This document shows positions 44,805 through 55,204 of a DNA stretch of 64,000 nucleotides, one piece after another. The translations under genes were made by a program, and so were the position numbers. The DNA comes from Tetragenococcus osmophilus (GTDB lineage: Bacteria > Bacillota > Bacilli > Lactobacillales > Enterococcaceae), in NCBI RefSeq assembly GCF_003795125.1, contig NZ_CP027783.1:1922001-1986000 (forward strand), in the 5' to 3' direction. The stretch's first letter is position 1, and the number at the start of each line of letters is the position of its first letter. Below the pieces are notes generated by a model that saw only the letters and a list, made by a program, of their open reading frames with translations, had not been told where the DNA came from and ran no database searches.

Positions 44805-45668
44805 ATGGAAACACAAATTAACGGAACTACTCAATTAGTAGGTTTCTTCGCTTATCCAGCCAAACATAGTTTGTCACCTAAAATGCAAAGCTTAGCTATG
44901 CAATTAACCGATACCGATGCCATTTACCTTGCTTTTGAAATAAAAAAAGAGCAATTAAATGCAGCAATTCAATCGATTTTTACTTTTGACATGTTAGGCG
45001 CTAACATATCAATGCCTCATAAAACAGAAGTTTTAGACTATTTAGATGATTATACGCAAAGTTGTGCTTTAATCGGTGCAGCTAACACAATTGTAAAACG
45101 TGATCAGCAATTATTTGGTTACAACACAGATGGTATAGGTTTTACGCGGAGCCTACAAGCCGCAGGCGTTAGCTATAAAGGAAAAACAATGACGATTTTA
45201 GGCGCAGGCGGGGCAGCTACAGCTATGGTCTGCCAGGCAGCTTTAGAAGGTGTAACTGAGATTCATATTTTTAGTCGCTTAGGACCCCGCTTTAACAAAA
45301 TGAGAGAAAAAATGAAAGAAATCCAACAACAAACTAATTGCAAAGTCACTTTAACAGAGATTTACGACGAAAAATCGTTAAAAGAAGCTATTAATGATTC
45401 GGAAATTTTAATCAATGCTACCAGTGTTGGGATGAAAAAAGACGAATGTCCGATCAGTGACTTTTCTGTCTTACGAAAAGGGTTAGTCGTTTACGATGCA
45501 ATCTATCAGCCTAAAGAAACTTATTTACTTAAAGAAGCTAAAAAACGTCAAGCAACGACAATAAACGGAATAGGCATGCTTTTATATCAAGGAGCCGCTT
45601 CTTTTGAATTATGGACACATAAAAAAATGCCAGTACAAAAGATTCAACCACTTTTGGAGGAAAACTAG
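44805..45668 (+). CDS. aroE: Shikimate dehydrogenase
   Basis: The 287-residue enzyme reduces 3-dehydroshikimate with NADPH. Visible features are HSLSPKMQS (the usual MHN reads MQS), the catalytic Lys in NISMPHKTEV, GAANTIV, the catalytic Asp in YNTDGIGF, the NADP loop ILGAGGAATA and the C-terminal GIGMLLYQGAASFELW. It is the first gene after the attenuator and starts behind AAGGAGG. Confidence 0.94.
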   Translation: METQINGTTQLVGFFAYPAKHSLSPKMQSLAMQLTDTDAIYLAFEIKKEQLNAAIQSIFTFDMLGANISMPHKTEVLDYLDDYTQSCALIGAANTIVKRDQQLFGYNTDGIGFTRSLQAAGVSYKGKTMTILGAGGAATAMVCQAALEGVTEIHIFSRLGPRFNKMREKMKEIQQQTNCKVTLTEIYDEKSLKEAINDSEILINATSVGMKKDECPISDFSVLRKGLVVYDAIYQPKETYLLKEAKKRQATTINGIGMLLYQGAASFELWTHKKMPVQKIQPLLEEN

Positions 45669-45754
45669 CAGAAGGTTATCGACGAAATTTTTCTTGAAAA
45701 TAGAAATTGGCGGCAACAAGATATTTTTATAAAAATAAAAAGTGAGGGAATACT

Positions 45755-46795
45755 ATGATTATTATTATGAAATCAGGAGCAACAAAAGAACAAGTGACAA
45801 CGGTTATTGACCGTATCAAAGATATAGGTTTAGATGTGCAAATCAACCGTGGAAAAGAACAAGTTGTATTAGGCCTACTTGGCGATACGAGAAATGTTCA
45901 AGATATTGCTTTTCGTAGCTATGAAGGGGTAGATACGACGATTCGTATCACCAATACTTATAAGTTAACTTCTCGCGAATTTCATCCACAAGATACTGTG
46001 GTGGATGTCGATGGAGTTAAAATTGGTGACGGGAGCTTTACTACAATGGCAGGTCCATGTTCGGTTGAAGGGCTTGAACAAATAAGAGAAACTGCGCAAA
46101 TAGCTAAAGAGGGAGGCGCGAAAATTTTAAGAGGAGGTGCTTTTAAACCACGAACTTCACCTTATGCTTTTCAAGGCTTAGAAGAAGAAGGATTAAAATA
46201 TTTAAGACAAGCAGCTGATGAATTTGGTTTAAAAGTAATTACGGAAGTGATGGATGAAAACCACATTGATCTAGTGGCGCGCTACAGTGATATCTTACAA
46301 ATTGGTGCGCGGAACATGCAGAACTTTAAATTATTATCAGCGGTAGGCCAAACAGGCAAACCAATTGGTTTAAAGCGTGGAATTTCCGGGACTATTGATG
46401 AATGGCTCAATGCTGCGGAATATGTAGCTGTTTCGGGTAAAAGTCCTGTCATTTTTATCGAACGTGGTATACGTACTTTTGAAAGTGCGACCCGTAATAC
46501 CTTCGATCTAAGTGCAGTACCCTTGATTAAGAAAATGAGCCATTTTCCAATTATTGTCGATCCGAGCCATGGCACAGGCGTTTGGGATTTAGTTCCTCCT
46601 ATGGCACGTGCAGGCGTAGCTGCTGGAGCGGATGGCATGATTGTTGAAATTCATCCTGATCCAGAAAATGCTTGGTCAGACGGCCAGCAATCCTTAAACG
46701 AAAAGACTTACCATCAAATGATGCACGAAATTCAGGTATTAAATACTGCGATGCAAGAAATAACATCATTGGAAGAACTTACTGTCAGGGGGTAG
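45755..46795 (+). CDS. aroF: 3-Deoxy-7-phosphoheptulonate synthase, type I-beta with N-terminal regulatory domain
   Basis: The 346-residue DAHP synthase commits erythrose 4-phosphate and PEP to the shikimate pathway. A ferredoxin-like/ACT-type domain (1-70: MIIIMKSGATKEQVTTVID) precedes the barrel, as in the Thermotoga enzyme, where Tyr and Phe inhibit through this domain. Barrel motifs include AGPCSVEG, LRGGAFKPRTSPYAFQG, QIGARNMQN and VDPSHGTG. No chorismate mutase domain is fused. With the upstream attenuator this gives two layers of aromatic feedback. The paralogue name varies (aroF, aroG, aroA in Bacillus). Confidence 0.92.
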   Translation: MIIIMKSGATKEQVTTVIDRIKDIGLDVQINRGKEQVVLGLLGDTRNVQDIAFRSYEGVDTTIRITNTYKLTSREFHPQDTVVDVDGVKIGDGSFTTMAGPCSVEGLEQIRETAQIAKEGGAKILRGGAFKPRTSPYAFQGLEEEGLKYLRQAADEFGLKVITEVMDENHIDLVARYSDILQIGARNMQNFKLLSAVGQTGKPIGLKRGISGTIDEWLNAAEYVAVSGKSPVIFIERGIRTFESATRNTFDLSAVPLIKKMSHFPIIVDPSHGTGVWDLVPPMARAGVAAGADGMIVEIHPDPENAWSDGQQSLNEKTYHQMMHEIQVLNTAMQEITSLEELTVRG

Positions 46796-46798
46796 AAA

Positions 46799-47857
46799 AT
46801 GTTACTTTCGCTAAATTTAAAGAAACATTCATATCAAATAAAAGTGCAGCGTAACAGTTTAGCACAAAGTGGCGCTTGGATAAAAACTATTTGGCAAAAA
46901 CAAAAAGTAGCCCTTATTACAGATAGTACAGTCAATCAGATTTATACTCAGCAAGTCAGAGAATCAATAGAACATAACGGTTTTCAAACGACTGTTATGG
47001 CAATACCAAGTGGCGAGGCGAGCAAGTCTTTAGAAATGGCAGAATTTCTTTATAGTAAACTAGCGCAAAATCACTTTACTAAAAGTGATGGCGTTGTTGC
47101 TTTAGGCGGAGGTGTCATTGGTGATTTAGCGGGGTTTGTGGCTGCTACTTATATGCGCGGGATTCATTTCTTGCAAATCCCTACAAGTTTATTAGCTCAG
47201 GTTGACTCCAGTATTGGCGGTAAAACAGCCGTCAATACTACAGCGGCTAAAAATTTAGTTGGAGCATTTTATCAACCAGACGGTGTTCTTATTGATCCTG
47301 ATGTCTTAGATACTTTACCTCAAAGTCGTTTAAAAGAAGGCGTAGCTGAAATTGTAAAAGCAGCAGCTATTGCGGATGTTCAATTGTGGCAGTTACTCGA
47401 GAGTTTAAAAGATATCAATGAATTAAAGCAGCGTGCTGAAGAAGTAATTATTCCAGCTTTAAAAGTGAAACAGCAAGTGGTAGAAGAAGATGAATTTGAT
47501 CAAAACCAACGCTTAATTTTAAATTTTGGTCATACAATTGGCCATGCGATTGAAAAAACAGCAGGATATGGTGTCATCAGTCACGGGGAAAGCGTTGCGA
47601 TTGGTATGGTAAAAATGACGCAGCATGCTGAAAAAATTGGACGAACAGCTAAAAGCACAACTCAAAAATTACAACAAATGCTAAACAAATTTGATTTGCC
47701 ACTTACATTTGCTGATTTTAATCCTATACAGATTAAAGAAGCAATCATCCATGATAAAAAAGTACGTGACGATCAATTAAAAATTATTTTATTAGAAAAG
47801 ATAGGACAAGCCAAAATTGTGCCTGTCTCTTTAGATACAATTGAAGAATATTTATAA
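46799..47857 (+). CDS. aroB: 3-Dehydroquinate synthase
   Basis: The 352-residue NAD- and metal-dependent enzyme forms the carbocycle. ALGGGVIGDLAGFVAATYMRGI, the substrate loop DSSIGGKTAVN, and metal ligands in LKEGVAEIVK and NFGHTIGHAIE are all present. It begins 3 bp after aroF, with GGGGG overlapping the preceding stop as ribosome binding site. Confidence 0.95.
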   Translation: MLLSLNLKKHSYQIKVQRNSLAQSGAWIKTIWQKQKVALITDSTVNQIYTQQVRESIEHNGFQTTVMAIPSGEASKSLEMAEFLYSKLAQNHFTKSDGVVALGGGVIGDLAGFVAATYMRGIHFLQIPTSLLAQVDSSIGGKTAVNTTAAKNLVGAFYQPDGVLIDPDVLDTLPQSRLKEGVAEIVKAAAIADVQLWQLLESLKDINELKQRAEEVIIPALKVKQQVVEEDEFDQNQRLILNFGHTIGHAIEKTAGYGVISHGESVAIGMVKMTQHAEKIGRTAKSTTQKLQQMLNKFDLPLTFADFNPIQIKEAIIHDKKVRDDQLKIILLEKIGQAKIVPVSLDTIEEYL

Positions 47858-47969
47858 AGTGGATGAATACACGGAGAAAGAATCGATAAATTATTATCTG
47901 ATTGGAGAAGTTTTTCCCCATGTTTACAGAAAAAATTAGCGAAGGCTAAAAAATAAGGAGAAAGTTATT

Positions 47970-49136
47970 ATGCGATATATTACAGCAGGAGAATCTCATG
48001 GACCAGAGTTAACCGCAATTATTGAGGGCTTACCAGCAGGGATGCCTTTGTCAGTGGAAGATATTAATCACGAACTTGCTCGTAGGCAAGTTGGTTATGG
48101 TCGCGGCGGACGGATGTTGATTGAAACAGATCAGATACAAATTACTTCTGGTTTACGTCACGGTGAAACGCTAGGGTCTCCTTTAACATTAGTGATTGAA
48201 AATAAGGATTGGAAAAATTGGCGTAAGGTGATGGGCATAGAAAGTGTCCCTGAAAAACAAAAAAAGATGCGCCGTGTTTCTCGCCCGCGTCCTGGACATG
48301 CAGACTTAGCAGGAGGGATGAAATATCATCAACAAGATTTGCGAAATGTTTTAGAACGTTCTTCTGCTCGGGAAACAGCCCTACGTACAGCCATTGGCGC
48401 TATTGCAAAAAAATTGCTGGCAGAACTAGGCATGGAAGTTGCCGGTCATGTCCGTATATTAGGCGGAATTGAAGCCACTATTCCTGAAGCAATTTCAATT
48501 CAAGAAATTAAAGACAAAGCAGAGGCATCTGATGTGAGAGTGGTTGATACAACTATTGAACAACCTATTCGTGATTTAATTGACGAAACAAAGAAAAATG
48601 GAGATACAATCGGCGGTGTTGTTGAGGTTTTAGTAGGAGGCGTCCCAGCTGGTTTGGGGAGCTATGTCCAATGGGATAAAAAGTTAGATGCCAAAATAGC
48701 CCAAGCAGTGGTTAGTATTAACGCCTTTAAAGGGGCAGAATTTGGTGTAGGATTTCAAGCTGGAAAGCTTCATGGTTCTGAAGTGATGGATGAGATTGCT
48801 TGGGACAAAACAAATGGTTATACGCGACGCTCCAATAACTTAGGTGGCTTTGAAGGAGGAATGACTAATGGCGAACCCATCGTTGTGCGCGGTGTAATGA
48901 AGCCTATTCCAACATTGTATAAACCATTACAAAGTGTTGATATTGATACAAAAGAAGCTTATAAAGCGAGTGTAGAACGTTCGGATAGTACAGCTGTACC
49001 CGCTGCTAGTGTTGTATGTGAAAACGTTGTGGCAACGGTGATTGCACAAGAAATTTTAGACAAATTTTCCAGCGATTCATTTGCTGAACTGCAAGAAGCG
49101 GTAGTTAGTTACAAAGAGTATTTAAAAAACTATTAG
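47970..49136 (+). CDS. aroC: Chorismate synthase
   Basis: The 388-residue FMN-dependent enzyme removes phosphate from EPSP to give chorismate. Signature segments: [47 protein letters not shown] and [21 protein letters not shown], with the late [14 protein letters not shown] 112-bp gap separates it from aroB; that gap contains only a doubtful 26-codon frame and a good AAGGAG site. Confidence 0.96.
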   Translation: MRYITAGESHGPELTAIIEGLPAGMPLSVEDINHELARRQVGYGRGGRMLIETDQIQITSGLRHGETLGSPLTLVIENKDWKNWRKVMGIESVPEKQKKMRRVSRPRPGHADLAGGMKYHQQDLRNVLERSSARETALRTAIGAIAKKLLAELGMEVAGHVRILGGIEATIPEAISIQEIKDKAEASDVRVVDTTIEQPIRDLIDETKKNGDTIGGVVEVLVGGVPAGLGSYVQWDKKLDAKIAQAVVSINAFKGAEFGVGFQAGKLHGSEVMDEIAWDKTNGYTRRSNNLGGFEGGMTNGEPIVVRGVMKPIPTLYKPLQSVDIDTKEAYKASVERSDSTAVPAASVVCENVVATVIAQEILDKFSSDSFAELQEAVVSYKEYLKNY

Positions 49137-49147
49137 GAGATATTGCT

Positions 49148-50245
49148 ATGTCTAAACAGACAGTCATGATTATAGGGCTTGGTCTCATTGGATCATCTTT
49201 AGCTAGATGTATCAAAAAGAATCATCCCAATGTATGGATATGTGGGTGGGATAAATCTAATGAAACAAATAAAACAGCGGTAGAAAATAAGGTTGTAGAT
49301 TATCTGCCAGAAAGTTTTGAGAAGGCCGCTCAAGCTAGCGATGTTATCGTTTTGGCTGTACCTGTAAATACCGCTCAATATTATTTAAAAGAGTTATCAA
49401 CCATTGCTTTGAAAAAAGAAACGATTATTACAGACACAAGTAGTACGAAACAGGAAATCGTTTGTACAGCAAAAGGTTATAACTTAAATTTTATCGGTGG
49501 TCATCCAATGGCAGGTTCTCATAAGTCTGGGATTTTTGCATGCGATGAAAATTTGTTCGAAAACGCCTATTATATTTTTACACCGACAAAAATAGAGCAA
49601 GAAAACCAAGTGAAGCAACTAGAAGAATTATTTTCAGGAACGCGAGCTAAATTTGTCCAATTAGACCCTAAAGAACATGACGAAATTACAGGAATGCTAA
49701 GTCATTTACCTCACATTATAGCTTCTGGATTAGTCAATCAGGCAGAAGGTTTTAACCAAAAACACCCAAGAGCCAAACAATTAGCTGCTGGTGGATTTCG
49801 CGATATCACACGCATTGCTTCTTCTGACCCGCAGATGTGGACAGATATTTTGTTAAGCAATCGACATGTTTTATTACAAATGCTTTCTAAGTGGCAAAAG
49901 ACAACGTCTCAGCTTTCTTTTTGGTTAGAAAATAAAGATATCGAGCAGATCCATCGTTTTTTTGAAAATGCAAAAGAGATGCGTGATCATCTTCCTACTG
50001 ATGAGAAAGGCTCTATCCCAGCTTTTTATGATTTATTCGTAGATGTCCCAGACCGACCAGGAAGTATTGCTGAAATTACTTCTTTGTTAGCCAAAGTCCC
50101 CATCTCTTTGACAAATATTAAAATCTTAGAAACAAGAGAAGAGATCATCGGCGTATTACAGTTAACTTTTAAAAATGAGAAAGATTTAACAACAGCCAAA
50201 ATGTATATCGAAAATAAGACAGATTACCATTGTCGTTTGCAATAG
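49148..50245 (+). CDS. tyrA: Prephenate dehydrogenase with ACT domain
   Basis: The 365-residue enzyme oxidises prephenate toward tyrosine. The NAD loop IIGLGLIGSSLA, catalytic GGHPMAGSHKSG and the His of GMLSHLPHIIASGLV are present. A C-terminal ACT domain (about 293-365: DVPDRPGSIAEITSLLA) should give Tyr feedback. It follows aroC by 11 bp. Its TAG stop runs into a nine-G tract that serves as ribosome binding site for aroA. Confidence 0.93.
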   Translation: MSKQTVMIIGLGLIGSSLARCIKKNHPNVWICGWDKSNETNKTAVENKVVDYLPESFEKAAQASDVIVLAVPVNTAQYYLKELSTIALKKETIITDTSSTKQEIVCTAKGYNLNFIGGHPMAGSHKSGIFACDENLFENAYYIFTPTKIEQENQVKQLEELFSGTRAKFVQLDPKEHDEITGMLSHLPHIIASGLVNQAEGFNQKHPRAKQLAAGGFRDITRIASSDPQMWTDILLSNRHVLLQMLSKWQKTTSQLSFWLENKDIEQIHRFFENAKEMRDHLPTDEKGSIPAFYDLFVDVPDRPGSIAEITSLLAKVPISLTNIKILETREEIIGVLQLTFKNEKDLTTAKMYIENKTDYHCRLQ

Positions 50246-50257
50246 GGGGGGGGAATT

Positions 50258-51538
50258 ATGGAATTACTACAAACCAATTATTTACAAGGAAGTATTGAAG
50301 TGCCAGCAGATAAATCTATCGCACATCGCAGCATCATGTTTGGCGCACTAGCTGAAGGAAAAACTAAAATCCGAAACTTTTTACGTGCACAGGATTGTTT
50401 AAGTACACTACAAGCCTTTAAAGAATTAGGAGTACCTATCTATGATGATGGTAAAACGATCACAGTTACTGGAGTAGGAGTAGAGGGCCTAACTCCGAGT
50501 AAACAAAGGATTCATGTAGGAAACTCTGGTACAACGATGCGTTTGCTTTTAGGTATACTTGCAGGTACTAGCTTTGAAACAATGCTTGTCGGTGATGTTT
50601 CATTAAACAACCGCCCTATGCAACGAGTAATGTCTCCTTTAAAGCAAATGGGAGCTATAGTAAGTGGAAAAAATGATAATGAATTTCCACCTATGAAGAT
50701 TAAAGGTAATGTTAAATTAAGTCCCATTGAATATTACATGCCTGTTGCCAGCGCCCAGGTTAAATCAGCTATTCTTTTTGCAGCTTTACATGCAAAAGGT
50801 TGGACCAAGATTATTGAAAAAGAGCCATCTCGTAATCACACAGAAGAAATGATCACCCAATTTGGCGGAAAAATTCAAACAGATGGAAAAGTTATTTGGT
50901 TATATGGCCCGCAGTCTTTAAAGGGACAAGAAGTAATAATTCCTGGAGATATTTCTTCTGCTGCTTTCTTTTTAGTGGCGGGAGCAACTGTAGCAAATAG
51001 CGAAATAGTTTTAAAAAATGTAGGAATCAATCCTACGCGTACTGGAATTATTGATGTAATGAAGCAGATGGGTGCTAACTTAGAAATTACTGATAAGGAT
51101 TTAATTAACCAATCCGCATCATTAACTATAAAGTCTTCTTGTTTGCAAGCAGTCACAATTAAAGGGGCGATGATTCCTCGTTTAATTGACGAACTGCCTC
51201 TCATTGCTTTGTTAGCAACACAAGCACAAGGGACAACTATTATAAAAGATGCTCAAGAGTTAAAGGTAAAAGAGACCAATCGAATTGATGCAACAGCTTA
51301 CGAGTTACAAAAGATGGGAGCTGATATACAGGCAACACAAGATGGTTTGATTATTCAAGGAAAAACAGCTTTACATGGAGCAAAAGTCTCTAGCCATGGC
51401 GACCATCGGATTGGGATGATGCTACAAATTGCAGCGCTTATCAGTAGGGAAAGTGTAGACTTAGAAAATCCAGAGGCAATCGCGATTTCATATCCTAATT
51501 TTTTCAAGGATATAAAGCAGATAGTTAAAAGGAAGTGA
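50258..51538 (+). CDS. aroA: 3-Phosphoshikimate 1-carboxyvinyltransferase (EPSP synthase)
   Basis: The 426-residue enzyme joins shikimate 3-phosphate and PEP. PEP and substrate motifs are intact: [59 protein letters not shown] and GDHRIGMML. The N-terminal pattern is that of class II (glyphosate-tolerant) enzymes, common in Firmicutes. Translation depends on a run of nine G residues at 50245-50253. Confidence 0.95.
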   Translation: MELLQTNYLQGSIEVPADKSIAHRSIMFGALAEGKTKIRNFLRAQDCLSTLQAFKELGVPIYDDGKTITVTGVGVEGLTPSKQRIHVGNSGTTMRLLLGILAGTSFETMLVGDVSLNNRPMQRVMSPLKQMGAIVSGKNDNEFPPMKIKGNVKLSPIEYYMPVASAQVKSAILFAALHAKGWTKIIEKEPSRNHTEEMITQFGGKIQTDGKVIWLYGPQSLKGQEVIIPGDISSAAFFLVAGATVANSEIVLKNVGINPTRTGIIDVMKQMGANLEITDKDLINQSASLTIKSSCLQAVTIKGAMIPRLIDELPLIALLATQAQGTTIIKDAQELKVKETNRIDATAYELQKMGADIQATQDGLIIQGKTALHGAKVSSHGDHRIGMMLQIAALISRESVDLENPEAIAISYPNFFKDIKQIVKRK

Positions 51539-51544
51539 TAGATA

Positions 51545-52054
51545 ATGGAAAATATTGTATTAATTGGTTTTATGGGTGCTGGAAAAACGACCATTGGCCA
51601 TCTTTTAGCTCAAAAGTTAAATACGAAACAACATGATTTTGATGAAATTTTAGTAGAAAAAATTGGGATGAGCATTGCGGACTACTTTGAGCGTTTTGGT
51701 AGTGAATCTTTCCGGGAAGTCGAAACGAATGTTTTACAACAAAGTATACAATTAGAAGGAATTATTTCGACAGGAGGAGGCATTGTGTTAAAAGAAGAAA
51801 ACCGCTTATTTTTACAAGAAAATACAAATGTCATCTACTTAAAGGCAGACTTAGACGAATTGATCCATCGTGTTGTTTTAGACAAACGAAATGTGCGCCC
51901 TTTAGCAACTTCAAAGTCTCATGATGAAATTCGTGAAGTCTATCTACCGCGCCTCCCCTTATATGAAGAAAGTGCAAAATATGTCATTGATACAACAAAA
52001 AAGCAACCAGAAGAAATCGTTCAAGAAATTTTAGATAAAGTAGAGGTAATGTAG
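51545..52054 (+). CDS. aroK: Shikimate kinase
   Basis: The 169-residue kinase phosphorylates shikimate. The P-loop GFMGAGKTTIG, substrate-binding DFDEILVEKIG, FREVE, STGGGIVLK and the lid NVRPLA are visible. It starts six bases after the aroA stop and ends at the ATG of pheA, with overlapping translation signals. Confidence 0.95.
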   Translation: MENIVLIGFMGAGKTTIGHLLAQKLNTKQHDFDEILVEKIGMSIADYFERFGSESFREVETNVLQQSIQLEGIISTGGGIVLKEENRLFLQENTNVIYLKADLDELIHRVVLDKRNVRPLATSKSHDEIREVYLPRLPLYEESAKYVIDTTKKQPEEIVQEILDKVEVM

Positions 52055-52888
52055 ATGAAAGTTGGTTATTTAGGGCCTAAAAACTCGTTTACTTTTCAAG
52101 CAGCAAATGAACTTTTTGAAGAAAATAACTTAGTTTCTTTTGCTTCCATCCCATTAACAATTGAGCATCTGGAAAATAAGTCGATTGATTTGGCAGTAGT
52201 CCCTATCGAAAATTCGCTGGAAGGGTCCGTCCATGCTACAGTCGATTATTTATTCGGTCAAACTGCAATTACAGTACAAGAAGAAATCATTCTACCTATA
52301 CGCCAACAATTGCTAGGGTTAGAAGAGGTTAAACAACCACAAAAAATCCTTTCTCATCCACAAGCTCTTGCGCAAACAAAACAGTACTTAAAAACTTATT
52401 ACCCAGAGGTCTCTTTAGAAGCAGTAAGTTCTACAACTTTTGCAGCGCAATATGTGGCAACGCATCCTGAAAATAAGCTGTTAGCGATCGCTTCTGAAAA
52501 AGCTGCGCGAGAATATAATTTAAAGGTTGTAGCTTCAGATATCCAAGATAACGCAGCAAATCAAACTCGTTTTTGGGTATTAGCTCTAGATAAAAACAGA
52601 CAAATAACTAGAAATACTCAAGATAAAAAAGTAACATTATTTATTACATTACCTGCAAATTTACCTGGCGCACTTCACCAAGTGTTATCTGCTTTTGCCT
52701 GGCGAAAAATTGATCTTGCAAAGATTGAATCACGTCCTTTAAAAACTAACTTAGGAGAATACTTTTTTGTTATTGATGTCGTGTTAAAAGAAAATGAAAT
52801 ATTGATCGAAAATGCAGTTAAAGAGATCGAGTTATTACAAGCCAAAGTTCAAAGGGTGGGCACGTATTCGATAAATAGGTTTACTTAA
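52055..52888 (+). CDS. pheA: Prephenate dehydratase with ACT domain
   Basis: The 277-residue enzyme converts prephenate to phenylpyruvate. VGYLGPKNSFTFQAA, VVPIENSLEGSVHATVDYL and the catalytic TRFWVLA are present. The ACT domain (about 195-277) includes LPGALHQVLSAFAWRKIDLAKIESRP, the ESRP motif of Phe regulation. It is the last gene of the operon. No chorismate mutase or 3-dehydroquinate dehydratase gene is in the operon, so those must lie elsewhere. Confidence 0.95.
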   Translation: MKVGYLGPKNSFTFQAANELFEENNLVSFASIPLTIEHLENKSIDLAVVPIENSLEGSVHATVDYLFGQTAITVQEEIILPIRQQLLGLEEVKQPQKILSHPQALAQTKQYLKTYYPEVSLEAVSSTTFAAQYVATHPENKLLAIASEKAAREYNLKVVASDIQDNAANQTRFWVLALDKNRQITRNTQDKKVTLFITLPANLPGALHQVLSAFAWRKIDLAKIESRPLKTNLGEYFFVIDVVLKENEILIENAVKEIELLQAKVQRVGTYSINRFT

Positions 52889-53008
52889 AAATTATATTGT
52901 TTGCATTGCTTTTTGTTAAAATGTTTTTAAAAGATTTTATACTTTTATTTTCCTTTATTATGTAAATATTGTATGCTATTAATGGATAACGGTTTGGGAG
53001 GAAAATAA

Positions 53009-54175
53009 ATGAGCCGCATGGATAGGCATAGACATGAAGAGGAAAAACAACATCAAAATTCAAGAGAAAATATTTTTGCTCGTAGACAGCGTAAACATTC
53101 ACAAAATGAAGAACCAGAATACGACTATCCCCAAGATTACAGGACAGGCGATCAAGATTACTGGCAACAACCAGATGATGACTATCGTGATTCATCGTAT
53201 TCCATAAATAATCAACAACATACTTCATCGGGGGCTTCAGACAATGGACCGAAAAAAAAGAAGAAGAAACCGCGTAAGAAAAAGAAGCATCGCTTCTTAC
53301 GATTTATTCTTACACTTTTAATTTTTTTAATCGCTTATTCTGGCGTTTCTTTTTATTTAGGACAAAAAGTTGGTGAAGAAGAGGATAGTGGTGATATACC
53401 AGAAGCTGAGACCTTTAATGGTTTTACAGGCGAGGATGGTTCCAACAACATTTTGTTAATTGGTAATGATAGTCGTGGAGAAGACAATGCGCGTGCAGAT
53501 TCCATTATGATCTTACAATTAGATGGACCAGCGAATAAACCGAAACTTATTTCTTTTATGCGGGATACTTATGTTAGTATACCTGGAGCTGGCGATAATA
53601 AGATTAATGCTTCCTATGCTTATGGTGGAGCAGACCTTGTTCGTCAGACAATCTCAGAGAATTTTGGCATTGATTCCAAATACTATATGACCCTTAATTT
53701 TGAAACCTTTGAAAAAGTAATTGATACTTTGTTTTCTAATGGCGTTGATATTGACGCTGAAAAAAATATGAGTAAAAATTTAGAAGTTCCTATAGAAAAA
53801 GGTCCACAAAAAATGGACGGATTAACATTATTACAATATGCACGCTTTCGTATGGATGAAGAAGGGGACTTTGGTCGTGTTCGACGTCAGCAACAAGTGA
53901 TTTCTGCTATTTTTAGTGAATTAAAGAATCCTATTTCTATATTAAAATTACCTTATGCTGCAGGAAAAGCAATGGGCTATTCTGCAAATGACGTTCCTTT
54001 AAGCTTTCTAGCAAAGAATAGTTTTTCGATTATGAAAGGCGCTTCAGGAGTGGATCGCTTGAGTGTACCAGCAGAGGATACTTGGAGTTATGGTCAAAGT
54101 TTTGATGGAGCTAGCGTCTTATTATTTGACCAACAAGCAAACCAGCAAGCTATTCAAAACTTTCTAGCAAAATAA
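53009..54175 (+). CDS. LytR-CpsA-Psr (LCP) family cell-wall ligase
   Basis: The 388-residue protein has a long charged cytoplasmic N-terminus (1-93, ending in a Lys-rich run), one membrane helix (about 97-114) and an extracellular LCP domain: NNILLIGNDSRGEDNARADSIMILQL, SFMRDTYVSIPGAGDNKINASYAYGG, and the late QYARFRMDEEGDFGRVRRQQQVI with the conserved Arg residues that bind the pyrophosphate of lipid-linked glycans. LCP enzymes attach teichoic acids or polysaccharides to peptidoglycan. GGGAGG precedes the ATG. Confidence 0.92.
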   Translation: MSRMDRHRHEEEKQHQNSRENIFARRQRKHSQNEEPEYDYPQDYRTGDQDYWQQPDDDYRDSSYSINNQQHTSSGASDNGPKKKKKKPRKKKKHRFLRFILTLLIFLIAYSGVSFYLGQKVGEEEDSGDIPEAETFNGFTGEDGSNNILLIGNDSRGEDNARADSIMILQLDGPANKPKLISFMRDTYVSIPGAGDNKINASYAYGGADLVRQTISENFGIDSKYYMTLNFETFEKVIDTLFSNGVDIDAEKNMSKNLEVPIEKGPQKMDGLTLLQYARFRMDEEGDFGRVRRQQQVISAIFSELKNPISILKLPYAAGKAMGYSANDVPLSFLAKNSFSIMKGASGVDRLSVPAEDTWSYGQSFDGASVLLFDQQANQQAIQNFLAK

Positions 54176-54187
54176 TAACAAGTGCTT

Positions 54188-54215
54188 CCAAATAAATGGG
54201 CTTTTGTGCTATGAT
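54188..54215 (+). promoter_or_regulatory. Candidate promoter of the degV gene
   Basis: An extended -10 (TGCTATGAT ending at 54215) with a weak -35 (TTCCAA, 54186-54191) at 18 bp lies about 48 bp before the DegV start. Confidence 0.4.
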
Positions 54216-54262
54216 AAGGGTTGAAGTATGAAAAATGCTTGAAATTGAAACGAGGATAAAGG

Positions 54263-55111
54263 ATGAAATTAGCAATTGTCACTGATAGTACGGCTTTTTT
54301 ACCGGAAAGAATAAGGGATCATCAAGATTTATTTGTAATCCCCATCCCGGTTATTTTAGACGGGAAAGTTTACAATGAAGATGTTGATATTAAAGCCGAT
54401 GACTACTATAAATTAATGAAAAAAAGTAAAGAATTTCCCAAAACTTCGCAACCGACTTTTGGTGAAACATTAGATTTATATAAGAGTTTAAAAGAAAAAG
54501 GGTATGATACGATTATAAGTATCCACTTGTCCTCTGGTATTTCGGGCTATGTTACAAATCTCAATAGTATTAAAGATAGTGTAGAAGGATTAACAGTTAT
54601 TCCGTATGATACACAGATAACAAGTATGCCAATGGGGCATATGGCAGAAGCTGCCTTGGATATGTTGGATGCTGGGAAAAATTTAGATGAGATTTTATCT
54701 TATTTAGATATCATTCGATCGAGTACTTATGCTTATTTCATTGTTGATGATTTAAACAATCTTGTACGAGGAGGACGTTTGACAAATGGTGCTGCATTAA
54801 TTGGTGGATTGTTAAAAATAAAGCCAGTGTTAACGTTTGAAGACGGGAAGATTGTATTGTTTGAAAAGATTCGGTCAACAAAAAAAGCTCTTCGACGTTG
54901 TGAAGAAGTTATAGGAAAACGGAAAGAAGAAATCGGACGACCAGTAAAACTTTATATTATTCATGGGAATAATTTAGAGTTGGCCAAAAAAGAAAAGACT
55001 CGTTTGGAAAAGAATTATTCAGATATTACAGTAGAAATTGGTCATTTTGGGCCTGTGATTGGCACGCATTTAGGAGAAAAAGCACTTGGCTTTGCTATAT
55101 GCGCTGAATGA
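54263..55111 (+). CDS. DegV-family fatty-acid-binding protein
   Basis: The 282-residue protein is a DegV-type protein. FakB members of this family carry fatty acids to the FakA kinase for phospholipid synthesis. Family features: LAIVTDSTAFLP at the start, KTSQPTFGETLDLY, IHLSSGISGYVTN, and DLNNLVRGGRLTNGAALIGGLLKIKPVL. The neighbouring CYP152 fatty acid peroxygenase is convergent and separated by a terminator, so any link through fatty acids is only suggestive. Confidence 0.85.
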   Translation: MKLAIVTDSTAFLPERIRDHQDLFVIPIPVILDGKVYNEDVDIKADDYYKLMKKSKEFPKTSQPTFGETLDLYKSLKEKGYDTIISIHLSSGISGYVTNLNSIKDSVEGLTVIPYDTQITSMPMGHMAEAALDMLDAGKNLDEILSYLDIIRSSTYAYFIVDDLNNLVRGGRLTNGAALIGGLLKIKPVLTFEDGKIVLFEKIRSTKKALRRCEEVIGKRKEEIGRPVKLYIIHGNNLELAKKEKTRLEKNYSDITVEIGHFGPVIGTHLGEKALGFAICAE

Positions 55112-55138
55112 TAAAATTGCACGTTAACCATAATAAAA

Positions 55139-55156
55139 TTATGTAAACTAAAATAA
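55139..55156 (+). other. XerD-arm-like half site matching dif
   Basis: ATTATGTAAACTAAAATA at 55139-55156 matches the right half of the dif site at 58242-58269 and its flank (17 of 18 positions), in the same orientation. The XerC side is not conserved. It may be a degenerate dif-like site or a coincidence in AT-rich DNA. Confidence 0.35.
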
Positions 55157-55160
55157 TAGT

Positions 55161-55201
55161 AAAAAGAACGCACAGAAGTTTGAATTCTGTGCGTTTTTCT
55201 T
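55161..55201. terminator. Bidirectional terminator
   Basis: ACGCACAGAA (55168-55177) pairs with TTCTGTGCGT (55185-55194), flanked by A and T runs. It serves the convergent degV and P450 genes. Confidence 0.85.
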
Positions 55202-55204
55202 CTT

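Noticed and set aside
47861-47941. A GTG-started 26-codon frame between aroB and aroC
   Set aside because: No ribosome binding site and no sign of conservation; the gap is better explained as spacer with the aroC ribosome binding site.
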